Of a stretch of 15,062 bases of DNA, positions 14,110-15,062 are shown piece by piece (position 1 is the stretch's first letter; each line of letters starts with the position of its first letter). A program made the translations under genes and the position numbers. Source of the stretch: an uncultured Eubacteriales bacterium (GTDB taxonomy: Bacteria; Bacillota; Clostridia; Oscillospirales; Acutalibacteraceae); assembly GCA_900321195.1 (NCBI GenBank), contig ONVG01000082.1, positions 1 through 15,062 on the forward strand, given 5' to 3'. Below the pieces are notes generated by a model. It made no database searches, was not told the origin of the DNA, and saw nothing but the letters and a program-made list of their open reading frames with translations.

Positions 14110-14946
14110 TCATTTATTATTTATGCACATCATTGCAATAAGTCCGCCGCGTTTGCCCTTGCTTGCGCGGTGGGAGTAAAGAAGTCCGCTGTTGCATTTC
14201 GTGCATACATCACTTATGCTTATGTTTATGCTGAGAAGTCCTGCTTCGAGAAGCATGCGGCGGTTCGTTTCCTTTAAGTCAACAAGATATTTCCCGTGAC
14301 CGAGACTTTTTGTGAAGTAGGCGGGTTTAAGCTCGGTGAGTGATGCGAATTTCTCATAAACGGGAGTATCGACTTCATAGCAGCATGCGCCTATCGCAGG
14401 GCCGACAACGGCTATGATATCCGTCGGGTCACAGCCGTAATTTTCCTGCATTACATCAACAACAGCTTCGCCTATTTTGTTTACTGTGCCTTTCCAGCCT
14501 GCATGGGCAAGAGCTATTACTTTTTTTTCGGGGTCGGCAAAAAATAACGGCGTACAGTCCGCGTAATGTGTGACAAGAGTTACATCAGGCTCATTTGTTA
14601 CAAGAGCATCAACGCTGGGCATGTCGTGCGGTCTGGTTATTCCTATGCCGCAGTCGGCTTTTGTGACGCACCTGACGTTTATATTATGATCCTGTGACGA
14701 GCTTACAAGGGTATCAAAGTCAAAGCCTGCCGCCTTGCAGAATATCCTGTAGTTCTCCATGACTTTTTCATGGTCATCACCGCGCTTGAAATTGAGGTTC
14801 ATTGATTTGAATTCATTTTCGCTCACTCCTCCTATTCTTGTAGAAAAAGCATGCTTTACAAAGTCAAGCTGAGAAAGAGAAGGGAAAGTGAGAAAACCCA
14901 CGCCGTCAACAAAATTTATGTCCGTATTATTGCTTTTAAATATCAT
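14110..14946 (-). CDS. pgeF: Peptidoglycan editing factor PgeF / YfiH-family multicopper-oxidase-like protein
   Basis: The 278-residue protein belongs to the YfiH/YlmD/LACC1 family (DUF152). Members have been reported to act as purine nucleoside phosphorylases, and E. coli YfiH corrects wrong amino acids in the first position of the peptidoglycan stem peptide. The metal-site residues are in place: H87 in SSQDHN, C131 in HYADCTPL and H148 in LAHAGWKGT. Other family marks are the opening HAFSTRIGGVS, VGPAIGACCYEV and the late DVCTKCNSGLLYSHR. Length is normal and no lesion is visible. The ATG at 14946 follows GAGGT (14953-14957) at six bases. A weak TTGCAT/TGTAAT pair with 19-bp spacing lies further upstream at about 15021-15051. 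The precise substrate here is not shown by the sequence. Confidence 0.93.
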   Translation of the reverse strand: MIFKSNNTDINFVDGVGFLTFPSLSQLDFVKHAFSTRIGGVSENEFKSMNLNFKRGDDHEKVMENYRIFCKAAGFDFDTLVSSSQDHNINVRCVTKADCGIGITRPHDMPSVDALVTNEPDVTLVTHYADCTPLFFADPEKKVIALAHAGWKGTVNKIGEAVVDVMQENYGCDPTDIIAVVGPAIGACCYEVDTPVYEKFASLTELKPAYFTKSLGHGKYLVDLKETNRRMLLEAGLLSINISISDVCTKCNSGLLYSHRASKGKRGGLIAMMCINNK

Positions 14947-15062
14947 AGCTGTACCTCGAAAAATACACGGAAATCAATTTTCAAAAATCATCAACAGCGA
15001 AATGGTTATTTTAACGCCTATTACAATCAATAATCATTTCAATAATGCAAATTATGTGACTA

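Noticed and set aside
14851..15033. Short plus-strand reading frame over the pgeF start
   Set aside because: It is antisense to the conserved N-terminus of pgeF, has no ribosome site and low-complexity content, so it is treated as chance.
1..15062. CRISPR array, insertion sequence, phage or attachment site
   Set aside because: No regularly spaced repeats, transposase or integrase code, or terminal inverted repeats with target duplications were found.

Overview
The window looks like a chromosomal segment of a Gram-positive gut or rumen Clostridia member, most likely Ruminococcus or a close relative in the Oscillospiraceae. Supporting signs are the moderate GC content, the frequent AGA and ATA codons, the TTG start codons behind good ribosome binding sites, a starch-binding wall protein with an xPxTG-type sorting signal, and a complete-order V-type ATPase operon of the Enterococcus ntp type. 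This placement is inference from gene content; no database search was possible.

Layout. 2-574 is the 3' end of a secreted, cell-wall-attached protein with a CBM26-like starch-binding module, closed by a strong terminator. 641-788 is an unexplained intergenic block with two hairpins, followed by a promoter for typA (853-2673). typA overlaps by one base with a DEDDh exonuclease that carries a C-terminal zinc ribbon (2673-3509). A long hairpin terminator ends this unit. A new promoter near 3625-3653 drives the V-ATPase operon, in the order G/H-I-K-E-C-F-A-B-D (3726-12097). It ends at a hairpin with T-tracts on both sides that also serves genes converging from the minus strand. On the minus strand are pgeF (14946-14110), then a strong promoter, then a zinc ribbon/TIR protein (13927-12866) followed by a frame-shifted TPR-like portion (12891-12166).

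The V-ATPase genes encode the catalytic head (A, B), the central stalk (D, F, C), the peripheral stalk (E, G/H) and the membrane sector (I, K). The K subunit keeps every residue known to bind Na+ in E. hirae NtpK, so a sodium-translocating enzyme is the best prediction.

The most striking observation is a set of lesions. Subunits E, F and B each lack an internal block of roughly 23-30 residues that the family normally has. In E an in-frame stop sits at the join. In F the join is in frame. In B the join shifts the frame and splits the gene. A fourth join of the same kind appears to split the TIR/TPR gene. The remaining genes look intact and undecayed. Several independent small losses within about 6 kb suggest collapsed assembly gaps or very recent deletions rather than slow gene decay; raw reads would decide. 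No CRISPR array, insertion sequence, tRNA or rRNA was seen.
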